NCBI GenBank assembly: GCA_937888365.1
Contig: CALBFA010000072.1
Location: 1-64,000 of the forward strand
Reading direction: 5' to 3'
Length of the DNA: 64,000 nt
Origin: an uncultured Fidelibacterota bacterium
Lineage (GTDB): Bacteria; Fidelibacterota; UBA8477; JABMPR01
Shown here in pieces: positions 19,247 through 28,871 of this stretch. The position numbers and the translations under genes are program-made. Position 1 is the first letter of the stretch. Every line of letters begins with the position of its first letter. The notes under the pieces are model-generated. The model saw nothing but the letters and a program-made list of their open reading frames with translations. It was not told the origin of the DNA and did no database searches.

Positions 19247-20542
19247 TTATTTATTTTCGAGATATGAAGTGAGATAGGAAAATTCGGGAGTCAGTTTCCC
19301 TTTATGTGCTATGACCGCACATTTTAATTCTGGAGTGAGAACAAGTGAGTTAAAATCATTACTAAAATCACATGTAAATAAACTTTCCATTAGGGGTAAA
19401 AGTTTTTCGCCAAAGCCCATAGATGCCTCTCGCGGCAATTCTGCCGGTAGATTGTCAACGGTCATCATAGCGATACCGTTTTGCGTTAAACCGTCTTCAG
19501 CTTGGCCCGTTTCGGGGTTATAAGTATAAATTGGGTCATTGCTAATAGTCGCTTTAGTGGTGATTTCTATTCCACCCACGATATCGCATGAGATATCACC
19601 AATGGTTTTTAGGCCAATATTCTTTTGTTTAAAAAGCTTATCGATATCTTTTTTGTAGATCAAGCGAGGATATTTTGCCGTCCAATAAATGCAATTTACA
19701 AGTACAGAAATGTATGGTAAATATTGTGAGAATGCTGGCTTATATTTTTCTGGATTTTCATAATAATCTTGAAGCTCAAAAGATGCAGCTTCTTCAATAG
19801 TTTGCACAGAATCTTGCTCTTTAAATACGACTTTATATAAGCCAGGTTTTTTATTTGTCAAAAGTTTGGCTGGCGTAATGACCTGAGGATCAAGTAAATC
19901 CAACACTTCTTGAGCGCCTTTTGAAACATTACCATATCCCGCTATGCCAATAATGAGTGGCGCGTTTTGCTTGTTTGCAAATGAATGAATTTCTGCTTTT
20001 AGACTTTTTAATGATACAATTGCTTCATCAAAATCACGATAATCACGTGCCTGTTTAATCTTAAGAAATGGATTGTTGATGCCGTCTATTTGAAGTTTTT
20101 TTCCATACGTCCAGAGGGAATTTATCATACCTGCAATTCCGGCGTAACGACCAAAGAATACAAGACGACGACCTTGTGCATCACGAATAACTTCATAGTC
20201 AATGAGAGTGGCTTTAACATCCAAAACATGCTGAAGCATGTTCATATTATAGTCTTGACCTTTTATAGTATGGCTAAAGTACATATATGTTTTATCTGCT
20301 TCGATGCGCTGAATCGGAATTTCTTTTACTGCAAGAATAACATTTGCGTCTTCAGGAATTGAATCGATAATAATATTGTGTTCAATAAATTCATCGTTTG
20401 TAAAACTGCGCGTATCAGATGGCTCAACTGTTAGGTGATAGTCTGCGTTGTTGTTGATGGTTTTTATAAAACGAGGTGGTAACGCGATGCGTGATTCACC
20501 AGGTTTCTTTTCCGCTAGAATTCCAATACGATTTTTAAACAT
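19247..20542 (-). CDS. lysine-ketoglutarate reductase (saccharopine dehydrogenase, lysine-forming; AlaDH/PNT fold)
   Basis: RIGILAEKKPGESRIALPP, YMYFSHTIKGQDYNMNMLQ, LIDYEVIRDAQGRRLVFFGRYAGIAGMI, as in the LKR half of AASS. Confidence 0.9.
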   Translation of the reverse strand: MFKNRIGILAEKKPGESRIALPPRFIKTINNNADYHLTVEPSDTRSFTNDEFIEHNIIIDSIPEDANVILAVKEIPIQRIEADKTYMYFSHTIKGQDYNMNMLQHVLDVKATLIDYEVIRDAQGRRLVFFGRYAGIAGMINSLWTYGKKLQIDGINNPFLKIKQARDYRDFDEAIVSLKSLKAEIHSFANKQNAPLIIGIAGYGNVSKGAQEVLDLLDPQVITPAKLLTNKKPGLYKVVFKEQDSVQTIEEAASFELQDYYENPEKYKPAFSQYLPYISVLVNCIYWTAKYPRLIYKKDIDKLFKQKNIGLKTIGDISCDIVGGIEITTKATISNDPIYTYNPETGQAEDGLTQNGIAMMTVDNLPAELPREASMGFGEKLLPLMESLFTCDFSNDFNSLVLTPELKCAVIAHKGKLTPEFSYLTSYLENK

Positions 20543-20557
20543 AATTTCCTTAAAATA

Positions 20558-20875
20558 TTATTTTAATTTAACGGCTGTACCAACAACCATTATTTCTGCT
20601 GTACCTTGCATAATCATGGCTGTGGAAAAGCGAACACCTACAATTGCATCAGCTCCCATTTCTTCGGCTTGGCTTTGCATACGCTGGATGGCTTGTTCTC
20701 GTGCTTGAGCCATCATTTCTGTATATTCAGGCAGTTCCCCACCCACAAGCATACGCAATCCAGCCACAATATCTTTTCCAATATGACGCGCACGAATCGT
20801 GCTACCTAAAACAGATCCGATGGACTCTGTAATCGTAGATTGGGCAATCGTTTCTGTTGAATACCATTTTACCAT
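20558..20875 (-). CDS. YbjQ/UPF0145 family protein
   Basis: YSTETIAQSTITESIGSVLGSTIRARHIGKDIVAGLRMLVGGELPEYTEMM...GADAIVGVRFST. Confidence 0.9.
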   Translation of the reverse strand: MVKWYSTETIAQSTITESIGSVLGSTIRARHIGKDIVAGLRMLVGGELPEYTEMMAQAREQAIQRMQSQAEEMGADAIVGVRFSTAMIMQGTAEIMVVGTAVKLK

Positions 20876-21093
20876 TTAACACCTCCAAAGTCTTCTTTCT
20901 TTTTTGTTTTAATGCGATCATATAGCACATAGAAAAATGTGATTAAAAAACATGTAATGCCAACGAAACAAATAATTTTTGAATAAATAGGCATACTCTC
21001 ATCATATATAATTCCACGAATCAAAAAATAAATTGAAATATTGATGGCGATCCCAACCATTAATCCCAATGCTATAGGAAGCCAATATTTCAT
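20869..21093 (-). CDS. small two-TM membrane protein
   Basis: ORF overlapping the YbjQ gene start by 7 bp; two hydrophobic stretches. Confidence 0.5.
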   Translation of the reverse strand: MKYWLPIALGLMVGIAINISIYFLIRGIIYDESMPIYSKIICFVGITCFLITFFYVLYDRIKTKKKEDFGGVKW

Positions 21094-21096
21094 TAA

Positions 21097-21393
21097 TTAT
21101 TCACCCAGACTTTTTAGTAGTTCAAGCGTATAAATACCCGTGTTATGACCATCTCCCCAAGTGAATTGTAGGGCATAGTGGCCAACTTTAGATACTTTAA
21201 GAAGATTATAGGCTGTACCTGTTTTTAAAACAGGGATAATCTGAGTTTTATTCCCAAATAAATCGCTCTCACCTTGGCAAGATGCACAGGGACATTTGTC
21301 TCGTAATGTCTGGTAATCTATGAAAGAATCCGTTTCGTCACTCCACTTAATTGCAGTGCCGGTTGGGAAGGTTTCAAGTTGTTTTATTTGCAT
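21097..21393 (-). CDS. DUF971 (GBBH-like N-terminal) domain protein
   Basis: IKWSDE...YQTLRDKCPCASC...VGHYALQFTWGDGHNTGIYTLELL. Confidence 0.85.
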   Translation of the reverse strand: MQIKQLETFPTGTAIKWSDETDSFIDYQTLRDKCPCASCQGESDLFGNKTQIIPVLKTGTAYNLLKVSKVGHYALQFTWGDGHNTGIYTLELLKSLGE

Positions 21394-21505
21394 TATTATT
21401 GGCTCCGTTAATTCAGGTCGCCAATATAGAAGAAAGCCCCATCAACTCAAGGGAATACCCTATGAATTAGGATATCATTTACATGTGTTAAAGAATGTTC
21501 TCTCT

Positions 21506-22549
21506 TTAATAATAAACGCTTTGATTAAACACATTTTGCAGGAAAAATAATGAGATAAATGATATTAAAGCGGCTAAAACGGGGGTTGTAATCCATCCAG
21601 ACGCAATTTTTAGCAGCAATCCGTATTTAATGCCTTTTCCACCATTTACGATGCCAATACCAAGCACGGCACCGATTACGAGTTGTGAACTGGAAACAGG
21701 TACTAAAGGAATGGAAGGTAAATGATGGGCGAGGAGCCATGTTTCCAAACTTTTTGACGCAAATAAAAACAGAACGATGGATTGAGACAAAACGACAATA
21801 AGTGCTGTTTGAGGATTCAATTTAACGACACCGTCACCAACGGTTTGCATAACGCGTTTTGAATATGTGAAAATACCGACTGAGATGGCAATTCCTCCTA
21901 ATAAAAAAAGTTGGTCCGTACCAGATAATTCATACCCAAAAATACTAAAAGGAGTAAACGGCGTTACAGGAACAAAAACACCCATTACGTTTGCAATATT
22001 ATTTGCACCCAAAGAATAGGCACCGAATGCTCCGACTAATACGAGACCCACACGTGTATAGGCATCGAGGCGAAAAAGATGAAGTTTCCATATGTGCATA
22101 AGTTTTTTTAATATTAGATAAAATAATATTGAAAATACAGCGGCTAAAATAGGGCTCGCAACCCATGTAGATGCGATTCTTAAAAGTGCGTTAAAATCGG
22201 TTTCTTTCCCTGCAAACATATTCCAACCAACGATTGCGCCTACAATGGCTTGACTTGTTGAAACAGGCAAACCAAGTTTTGTCATCCAAAAAACGGTGAC
22301 GGCTGCCGACAATGCAACCATAAATGCACCGGCTATCATGTTGACGGCTCCAAGTTTCCCCAATGTGTGCGTCGTACCAGAACCAGAAATACATGCACCT
22401 AAAATGACGAAAATACTGGCAACAATGGCCGCTGTTTTAAATCGAATCATTTTGGTCGCAACGGCTGTCCCAAATATGTTTGATGCATCATTTGCACCTA
22501 GAGACCAACCGAGAAAAAGACCCGAGGAAAGGAAAAATAATAGAAGCAT
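21506..22549 (-). CDS. pit: inorganic phosphate transporter, PiT family
   Basis: GANDASNIFGTAVATKMI, LPVSTSQAIVGAIVGWN, SLGANNIANVMG. Confidence 0.95.
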   Translation of the reverse strand: MLLLFFLSSGLFLGWSLGANDASNIFGTAVATKMIRFKTAAIVASIFVILGACISGSGTTHTLGKLGAVNMIAGAFMVALSAAVTVFWMTKLGLPVSTSQAIVGAIVGWNMFAGKETDFNALLRIASTWVASPILAAVFSILFYLILKKLMHIWKLHLFRLDAYTRVGLVLVGAFGAYSLGANNIANVMGVFVPVTPFTPFSIFGYELSGTDQLFLLGGIAISVGIFTYSKRVMQTVGDGVVKLNPQTALIVVLSQSIVLFLFASKSLETWLLAHHLPSIPLVPVSSSQLVIGAVLGIGIVNGGKGIKYGLLLKIASGWITTPVLAALISFISLFFLQNVFNQSVYY

Positions 22550-22552
22550 GGA

Positions 22553-23194
22553 CTAAATACTTCTTTTTATGGTATAAATCGACAATCTGTCAGCAACATT
22601 TTCAGAATAATCCGCAATCATATCAACATGAAGCGCAAAATATCTTAAATGAATTTTTTCGCTTAGATCCAAAGATTCGCTGGCAAAAATGCCTCGCTTT
22701 AATTTCTCAGCCAAATGATCTGCTTCTTTTTCATGATGATAAACTTTATGCAAATAATTTCGCACACCGAGTGGGTCGCGTAAAAAAGAGCGCATCGCCG
22801 ATACCATTTCCTCAACAGCTTGGATGACATGATCACTCAATTTTAAAAATTGTTCATGAAATTCCTTGGGTATGTTTGGGACTTGTACAGAAAATTCGAC
22901 TAATGTATATTTAATAATATCAACTACATCGTCTGTCGTTTCCAATAATGCAAGGACATCACCCCTTGATTCAGGGATGAGCGTGTCCGTGTATAGTTGA
23001 ATCTCTATTTTCTTCCTTAAAAAATCCGCATCATTTTCAAGGATTCTCATTTTTTCAATTTGATGCTCAAATTCTTCCTTATCGTCGTTTAAATATGCTT
23101 TTACACCGACTAAAAATGTTAATCCCGCTTCACTCACTTTATCCAAAAATTGGTCTGTCTGCATTTCAAGTTTTTTTGTTTTTTTAAAGATCAC
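22553..23194 (-). CDS. DUF47/PhoU-like Pit accessory protein
   Basis: TIGR00153-like, directly upstream of pit; ETTDDVVDIIKYT, HHEKEADHLAEKLKRGIF. Confidence 0.85.
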   Translation of the reverse strand: MIFKKTKKLEMQTDQFLDKVSEAGLTFLVGVKAYLNDDKEEFEHQIEKMRILENDADFLRKKIEIQLYTDTLIPESRGDVLALLETTDDVVDIIKYTLVEFSVQVPNIPKEFHEQFLKLSDHVIQAVEEMVSAMRSFLRDPLGVRNYLHKVYHHEKEADHLAEKLKRGIFASESLDLSEKIHLRYFALHVDMIADYSENVADRLSIYTIKRSI

Positions 23195-23234
23195 AATGTC
23201 TCCTTGTGCCCCATATTGCGAACACGCGTTATTA

Positions 23235-23714
23235 TTATTTTTTCCATTTTGAAAAGGGATTGGAAACCAATTCGCTATTATAATACTTATATTGTCCCGT
23301 TACTTCTTCACCAATAAAACTTGGAATGTCAAAAGATTGATGCTCACTTTCTAATTCAATTTCAGCTATGATGAGTCCTTTGTTAACACCGTGAAATTCA
23401 TCAATTTCCCAAATAAAGCCATCATATTCGTATTGATATCTTGTTTTCTCTAGTAATGGAGTATCACATAATGACAATAAATTCAAAGCGTCAGCAAACG
23501 GTATAGATGTTTCAAATTCGTAGCGACTCATTCCTGACGAATTGCTTATTCCTTTAATAGTGATAAATCCTTTTGGACCCGATTTATTTTGAACGCTACG
23601 AATTCTTACAGTGCGTGACGCGTCCGTTTGTAAATAGCCTTGTTTAATGTTCACGGATTTAAGATTATTTGGAATCTCGAGTACTAAATATTTCCGTTCA
23701 ATTTCTATAGCCAT
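23235..23714 (-). CDS. CYTH domain protein (triphosphate tunnel metalloenzyme)
   Basis: MAIEIERKYLV; QGYLQTDASRTVRIR; WEIDEFHGVNKGLIIAEIELESE. Confidence 0.9.
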   Translation of the reverse strand: MAIEIERKYLVLEIPNNLKSVNIKQGYLQTDASRTVRIRSVQNKSGPKGFITIKGISNSSGMSRYEFETSIPFADALNLLSLCDTPLLEKTRYQYEYDGFIWEIDEFHGVNKGLIIAEIELESEHQSFDIPSFIGEEVTGQYKYYNSELVSNPFSKWKK

Positions 23715-23735
23715 TGTTAAGGATTCACAATACTT

Positions 23736-23918
23736 TTAATAGCCATCACGCGCATTAAAATCTTCTTGATCTATTATTTCTTTTAATAATTGCCTCGCCA
23801 TTCCACGTGTTTCACCATCCACAGATAGGGTAATCTTAGGCTCCCGCGTCGTTACACGTTTCAATAAGGTTTTGAGTGCTTCTAATTCATGTTTGTCTAG
23901 ATCGATTTTGAATTTCAT
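23736..23918 (-). CDS. hypothetical small protein
   Basis: 60-aa ORF in operon-like context with the CYTH gene. Confidence 0.4.
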   Translation of the reverse strand: MKFKIDLDKHELEALKTLLKRVTTREPKITLSVDGETRGMARQLLKEIIDQEDFNARDGY

Positions 23919-24109
23919 TTATTATCTCCTATGGTTCGAAATATTTTCATAGGGCACAAGATAGAATATTTGAATAGATTAATAATAGAATTATTTTGAT
24001 TCTACGTAAAAAGTGAAAATTGAGCGCTAAAAACGAAGTTCTTGAAAATCAATTCTTGAATACGTCCATGAATTTATTAGACTGCCTAAAACAAAGATAG
24101 GAATAGAAA

Positions 24110-25618
24110 ATGCCCTTACTCTATAGTTTCTCAAATGATTGGATCGCCATACTTGCTTTTGTAGTTCTCATATTTTTCGTCATTGGTTTAGCCGAATTTG
24201 CTAAGAAAACTTTAAAATGGAAAAACGAATTTTCAAGGAAACTCGTCCATGTTTTGGTGGGTGTCTTACTCACTTTGTCTCCTTTTTTCGTTAAAGATGC
24301 GTTCCCCATATTTTTATTAGGTGTATTTTTTGTGATTGCGAATTATGCAAGTCTTAAGCAAGAAGCCTTTAAAGGGATGAATACAAACGATAGAATGTCT
24401 TACGGGACGGTCTATTTCCCTATCGCTTTTGTCATATTAGTTATTGTTTTTTGGGAAAGGAATCCAACCATTTTTTTAACGTCGATGCTTGTCCTCGCAT
24501 TTGCCGATACAGCGGCATCAATTGTGGGAGAGAAATTTAAATCTAAAGTATTCGTGCTTTATCAGGATAAAAAATCAGTTTATGGGAGCTTGGCTTATTT
24601 TTTTGTCGCACTTATCATCATTATAATTTTCTATCCGTTTTTCACTCGCCTGGATAAGAATGGACTAGAATTGCCACTACTTGCTATTTTTAGTGTGGGC
24701 GTTATCGCAGCTTTTATTTCAACTATCGCTGAAGCTGTCTCTAGCAAAGGCTCTGATAATCTGACACTTACCATATCCACCGCTATTATGCTTGATTTAG
24801 GCTTTACGTTTTGGAGCAATGGTGAATTTCACATATTACTTTTCTGGATATTTGCATCATTTGTTCTTGCAGCTACCGCTTATAAATTGAAATCACTCAA
24901 TGCTGGTGGATTTGCAGGTGCTTTTATTATGGGTAGTATCATGTTTGCGATAGGCGGGTTTGATACATTTTTACCGTTACTCGCATTTTTTGTTCTCTCT
25001 TCTCTACTTTCCAAAATAAAAGATCGATACTATAAAAATGACGATAGCATTTCTAAGAAAGGGTCAAATCGCGACGTCTCACAAGTTTACGCTAATGCAG
25101 GATGGTCCCTCCTATTCATTATTGCCTATCACTTTAGCCCAGACACACTATGGTATATACTATTCTTAGCGTCACTGGCAGCTGCAACAGCTGATACTTG
25201 GGAATCCGAAATTGGACAGTTTTCTCGGAAAAATCCAATTCATATTTTCAATTTTAAGCGCGTTGAAAAAGGTACTTCTGGCGCAATTTCTTTTTTAGGT
25301 AGTTTTGGAGGCATTGTGGGTGCAATCATTATTGCCTTTATTGGCTATCATTCCGGAATTGATATTACCTTGAAACACGTCATTCTAATCTCCATGGGAG
25401 GTTTTATTGGGAGCGTAATTGATAGTGTCGTAGGTGCAACGATCCAAAGCAAATTCAAATGCGCCAAATGTCAAAAAGATACTGAAAAACATATCCATTG
25501 CGAATTGCCCACTTATCATTCCAGTGGCATTCCATATATCGACAATGATATCGTAAATTATATTTGTACAGGTAGCTCAGCGATTTTTGTCGGTTTGTTC
25601 ATTTTGCTGACGAACTAA
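24110..25618 (+). CDS. fusion: phytol/dolichol kinase-like (VTE5-like) N-terminus and DUF92 (VTE6-like) C-terminus
   Basis: N-terminus FSRKLVHVLVGVLLTLSPFFVKD...LAFADTAASIVGEKFKSK...KKSVYGSLAYF (kinase family); C-terminus LNAGGFAGAFIMGSIMFAIGG...AAATADTWESEIGQFS...VEKGTSGAISFLGSFGG...NDIVNYI (DUF92). Confidence 0.85.
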   Translation: MPLLYSFSNDWIAILAFVVLIFFVIGLAEFAKKTLKWKNEFSRKLVHVLVGVLLTLSPFFVKDAFPIFLLGVFFVIANYASLKQEAFKGMNTNDRMSYGTVYFPIAFVILVIVFWERNPTIFLTSMLVLAFADTAASIVGEKFKSKVFVLYQDKKSVYGSLAYFFVALIIIIIFYPFFTRLDKNGLELPLLAIFSVGVIAAFISTIAEAVSSKGSDNLTLTISTAIMLDLGFTFWSNGEFHILLFWIFASFVLAATAYKLKSLNAGGFAGAFIMGSIMFAIGGFDTFLPLLAFFVLSSLLSKIKDRYYKNDDSISKKGSNRDVSQVYANAGWSLLFIIAYHFSPDTLWYILFLASLAAATADTWESEIGQFSRKNPIHIFNFKRVEKGTSGAISFLGSFGGIVGAIIIAFIGYHSGIDITLKHVILISMGGFIGSVIDSVVGATIQSKFKCAKCQKDTEKHIHCELPTYHSSGIPYIDNDIVNYICTGSSAIFVGLFILLTN

Positions 25619-25661
25619 ATAATATTTGTAATTTAGCAGACTCATTGTAGTATCGGACATC

Positions 25662-27443
25662 ATGTATAATTTTGAAATTATTTTATTTATTGCCGTAGCT
25701 TTATTTTCAATATTGGCATTTGTACGTGAATGGTTTCCGATTGAAGTCACAGCCTTATTGACCCTTGGCATTTTACTCGTAACGGGCCTCATTACTGAAA
25801 CGGAGGCTGTTAGTGGGTTTTCAAATCACGCCGTTATTACGATTGGAGCCATGTTTGTCATAAGCAAAGCAATTTCAAAAACGGGTGTCATCGAAAGTTT
25901 CACGATGTTTATTGAGAAATTAGGAAAAGGAAAAACGTGGTTAGTGTTACTCTTATTTTTCCTCGCCGTCAGTTTTTTTTCAGCATTCATCAACAATACA
26001 GCGACGGTCGCTTTGCTAATACCCGTTGGGATGCAATTAGCAATCAATCTTAAAATTAGTCCTTCAAAAGTAATGATGCCTTTATCTTTTGCTGCCATTG
26101 TAGGCGGTACTACAACAATTATTGGGACATCTACAAATTTAATCGTGGCCGATTTAGCCAAAAATTCTGGTATTGAAATCAGTCTTTTTGAAATGAGTAA
26201 ATTGGGGATTATATTTGTCGTCATAACATTGATTTATAATTTGTTTGCAAGTAAATATCTTTTATCAAGTCGTATTCCTATTTCAGGTTTGACCAAAAAA
26301 TATCATATGTCAACGTATTTAACGGAAGTACAAGTTTCAGATGACTCCCCTTTAATCGGTGCAACATTACTCCAATCGGGCATTGGGCCTAAATATGATA
26401 TAATTGCCCTAGAGATTATTCGAGATGGACGTCACATCAATACGAATATTCGTTTTGAAATTATTAAGGAAAATGATATTCTGCTTATACAATCCCCTGT
26501 CGAGAACTTACTCAACTTTAGAAATGAACAGAACGTACTCCTTCTTAGCGACATTAAACTCAACGATAACGAACTCAATCAAAATGATAACGTACTCATC
26601 GAAGCGCTACTTTCAACAACCTCAAGTCTGGCAGGAAAATCTTTAAAGGATATAGATTTTCGCAAAAAATATGGCGTATTTGTTTTAGCAATAAAAAGAC
26701 AGAATGCTATTATTCGAAAAAAAATAGCGTATGTCTTTTTAAAAAACTTTGACTCGATTTTAATTTTTGGGAGTCGTACACGTGTAGAGGCCTTAAAAAA
26801 AGATTCAGATTTCATCCTGCTTGATGAGATTGATGTCAATTTACACAAAATTAAATATTGGTGGTTTGCCTTGGGGTTGATTCCAGTGGTTGTACTGCTG
26901 ACTCTATTCAATATTGTGTCCATTATGGAAGCGACGTTAATAGGGGCAATACTCGTTATCTTGCTCGGTATCGTTCCAATCCAAGAAGTCTATCGATCCA
27001 TCAACTGGACGGTCATTTTTTTAGTAGCCGCGTTTATTCCCATGGGAGCCGCAATGAACCATGTTGGACTCGATGTTACTTTAAGCAAATCATTCATACA
27101 TCTGTCCGAATATTTTGGACAACAAGGCATTGTCAGTATTTTCTTTTTCATCACCATGTTATTGACGGCATTCCTCTCAAATAATGCAACAGCAATCATT
27201 ATGACTCCAATAGTCATGCGAACGTCGGCCTTATTGGGCGTTTCAGCTGTACCTTTAGTGATGACGATTATGTTTGCAGCATCCCTTTCATTTATAACAC
27301 CGAATGGCTACCAAACAAATGCAATGGTGTATTCCCCAGGTGGCTACAAGTACAAAGATTTTATTAAAGCTGGATTGCCATTACATATTATTTTATGGCT
27401 TATTGGGAGTTATTTAATTCCAATATTTTGGCCACTTTACTAA
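25662..27443 (+). CDS. SLC13/DASS-type permease with two TrkA-C-like domains
   Basis: Polytopic; FFSAFINNTATVALLIPVGMQLA, IIGTSTNLIVADL, FLSNNATAIIMTPIVM; central RCK_C-like repeats (DDSPLIGATLLQSG..., TSSLAGKSLKDIDFRKKYGVFVLAIKR). Confidence 0.88.
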   Translation: MYNFEIILFIAVALFSILAFVREWFPIEVTALLTLGILLVTGLITETEAVSGFSNHAVITIGAMFVISKAISKTGVIESFTMFIEKLGKGKTWLVLLLFFLAVSFFSAFINNTATVALLIPVGMQLAINLKISPSKVMMPLSFAAIVGGTTTIIGTSTNLIVADLAKNSGIEISLFEMSKLGIIFVVITLIYNLFASKYLLSSRIPISGLTKKYHMSTYLTEVQVSDDSPLIGATLLQSGIGPKYDIIALEIIRDGRHINTNIRFEIIKENDILLIQSPVENLLNFRNEQNVLLLSDIKLNDNELNQNDNVLIEALLSTTSSLAGKSLKDIDFRKKYGVFVLAIKRQNAIIRKKIAYVFLKNFDSILIFGSRTRVEALKKDSDFILLDEIDVNLHKIKYWWFALGLIPVVVLLTLFNIVSIMEATLIGAILVILLGIVPIQEVYRSINWTVIFLVAAFIPMGAAMNHVGLDVTLSKSFIHLSEYFGQQGIVSIFFFITMLLTAFLSNNATAIIMTPIVMRTSALLGVSAVPLVMTIMFAASLSFITPNGYQTNAMVYSPGGYKYKDFIKAGLPLHIILWLIGSYLIPIFWPLY

Positions 27444-27450
27444 ATATGAT

Positions 27451-27486
27451 ATAAAAAAAATAGCTCATCATTTCTGATGAGCTATT
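27451..27486 (-). terminator. rho-independent terminator after the tRNA-Ser pair
   Basis: Minus-strand reads AATAGCTCATCA-GAAA-TGATGAGCTATT followed by a T run. Confidence 0.8.
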
Positions 27487-27489
27487 TCG

Positions 27490-27572
27490 CGGAAGCGGGG
27501 AGACTCGAACTCACAAGTCCTTACGGACGGCGGTTTTCAAGACCGCTGCCTTACCAATTAGGCTACGCTTCC
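27490..27572 (-). tRNA. tRNA-Ser(UGA)
   Basis: Minus strand GGAAGCG...GCGGT CTTGAAA ACCGC...variable arm GTCC-GTAA-GGAC...CGCTTCC. Confidence 0.9.
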
Positions 27573-27581
27573 ATACTAATG

Positions 27582-27669
27582 CGGAGGAGGCGAGATTTGA
27601 ACTCGCGGTACAGTAAAACCGTACAACAGATTAGCAATCTGCCGCCTTAAGCCGCTCGGCCACCCCTCC
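27582..27669 (-). tRNA. tRNA-Ser(GCU)
   Basis: Minus strand GGAGGGGTGGCCGAGCGGCTTAAGGC GGCAGATTGCTAATCTGT ... GAGTTCAAATCTC GCCTCCTCCG; anticodon GCT. Confidence 0.92.
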
Positions 27670-27744
27670 ATTTTAAAAAAGCCGTCGAATATAGCCTGTG
27701 CAAAAGAAAACACAAACTGATTCTAATTCATAGTTTTAATAATA

Positions 27745-28464
27745 TTATTGCAGTTCTTTTGGTTTAAAATAATGACTTAAATAGATAAATGGCGTGTCTA
27801 ATAATGCTACCATCACTTTAAGAACAAACGTTGTAATGATGATATCAAGAAGAATATCCATTGGAAATATTTCGCCATTACTCGATATAATCGGTGGCAA
27901 AATCACAAATGCTAGAAAGCAAAATATTATCGTATCAATAAACTGACTCACAATTGTGGATAAATTATTCCTAAGCCATAAGTACTTTCCATCAAATCTT
28001 TTTTTCCATAAAGTAAAAGCCCATACATCATGTAATTGAGATGCCAAATAGGCGGCTAAACTCGCAATGACAATACTTGGTGACAACCCAAAAAGCGTAT
28101 CCATCGCAGCGGAGGCTCCCCAATCACTGGAACTAGCGGTGTATGCCGTTATAAATTGCGACATTATTAAAAAAATAAAGGCTGCCATAAACCCTATTAA
28201 TACACCCTTTCGTGCCGATTCTTTTCCATAATGTTCGGACAATAAATCAGTACTTAAAAAGATTGCTCCATATAAAACATTTCCACCCGTAGCTTCAAAT
28301 CCAAATAAAGTAATCGTTTTCGTTACAAAAATATTTGCCAGAACGATAAATATTCCAATTGTCGCATAGACCCAACTTTCGCCAAGTCGAAATGCAAATA
28401 AAACTATGAAAAGACCCATTAAGGTTTGTAATATAAAAATTATCTCATTCATCATCAAAATCAT
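27745..28464 (-). CDS. queuosine precursor transporter (YhhQ/VUT family)
   Basis: LYGAIFLSTDLLSEHYGKESARKGV, ASQLHDVWAFTLWKKRFDGKYLWLRNNLSTIVSQFIDTIIF. Confidence 0.9.
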   Translation of the reverse strand: MILMMNEIIFILQTLMGLFIVLFAFRLGESWVYATIGIFIVLANIFVTKTITLFGFEATGGNVLYGAIFLSTDLLSEHYGKESARKGVLIGFMAAFIFLIMSQFITAYTASSSDWGASAAMDTLFGLSPSIVIASLAAYLASQLHDVWAFTLWKKRFDGKYLWLRNNLSTIVSQFIDTIIFCFLAFVILPPIISSNGEIFPMDILLDIIITTFVLKVMVALLDTPFIYLSHYFKPKELQ

Positions 28465-28867
28465 CTCCCCACGATTTATGTAAAATATCCTGAACCATAC
28501 CAGGGATCCTTAATTTTCGACCACCTGCATTTACAAATGAGTGGACGGTCTTGCCTTCAGCAATTTCATCGATTTCATTTTCCCCACGTCGTACGATATA
28601 AACGACTTGTAAGCGATTATGATGTATGTCTCGAATCTCAGAAACAACTTCAATTTCTTCATGAGACCTCAACATCGTTATGTAACTCGCTTTAGCGGTA
28701 GAAATCAAAAAATGGATATCATTGTCGACCATGGTATTCTGATCAAGTCCTATTTCCTCTAGTAATTTTATCCTCGCAAGTTCAAAATATTCAAATATTT
28801 CATAATAAGGGATACTCTTTTCAGTATCAACTTTTGATGTTGTTAATTTTAGAATTGATCGTATCAT
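28445..28867 (-). CDS. acyl-CoA thioesterase, 4HBT family
   Basis: IPYYEIFEYFELARIKLLEEIG, hotdog-fold length and spacing. Confidence 0.75.
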   Translation of the reverse strand: MIRSILKLTTSKVDTEKSIPYYEIFEYFELARIKLLEEIGLDQNTMVDNDIHFLISTAKASYITMLRSHEEIEVVSEIRDIHHNRLQVVYIVRRGENEIDEIAEGKTVHSFVNAGGRKLRIPGMVQDILHKSWGDDFDDE

Positions 28868-28871
28868 TTAT

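Noticed and set aside
27490-27669. Tandem tRNA-Ser genes as an integration hot spot
   Set aside because: No integrase, truncated tRNA copy or att-like direct repeat near 27.4-27.8 kb.
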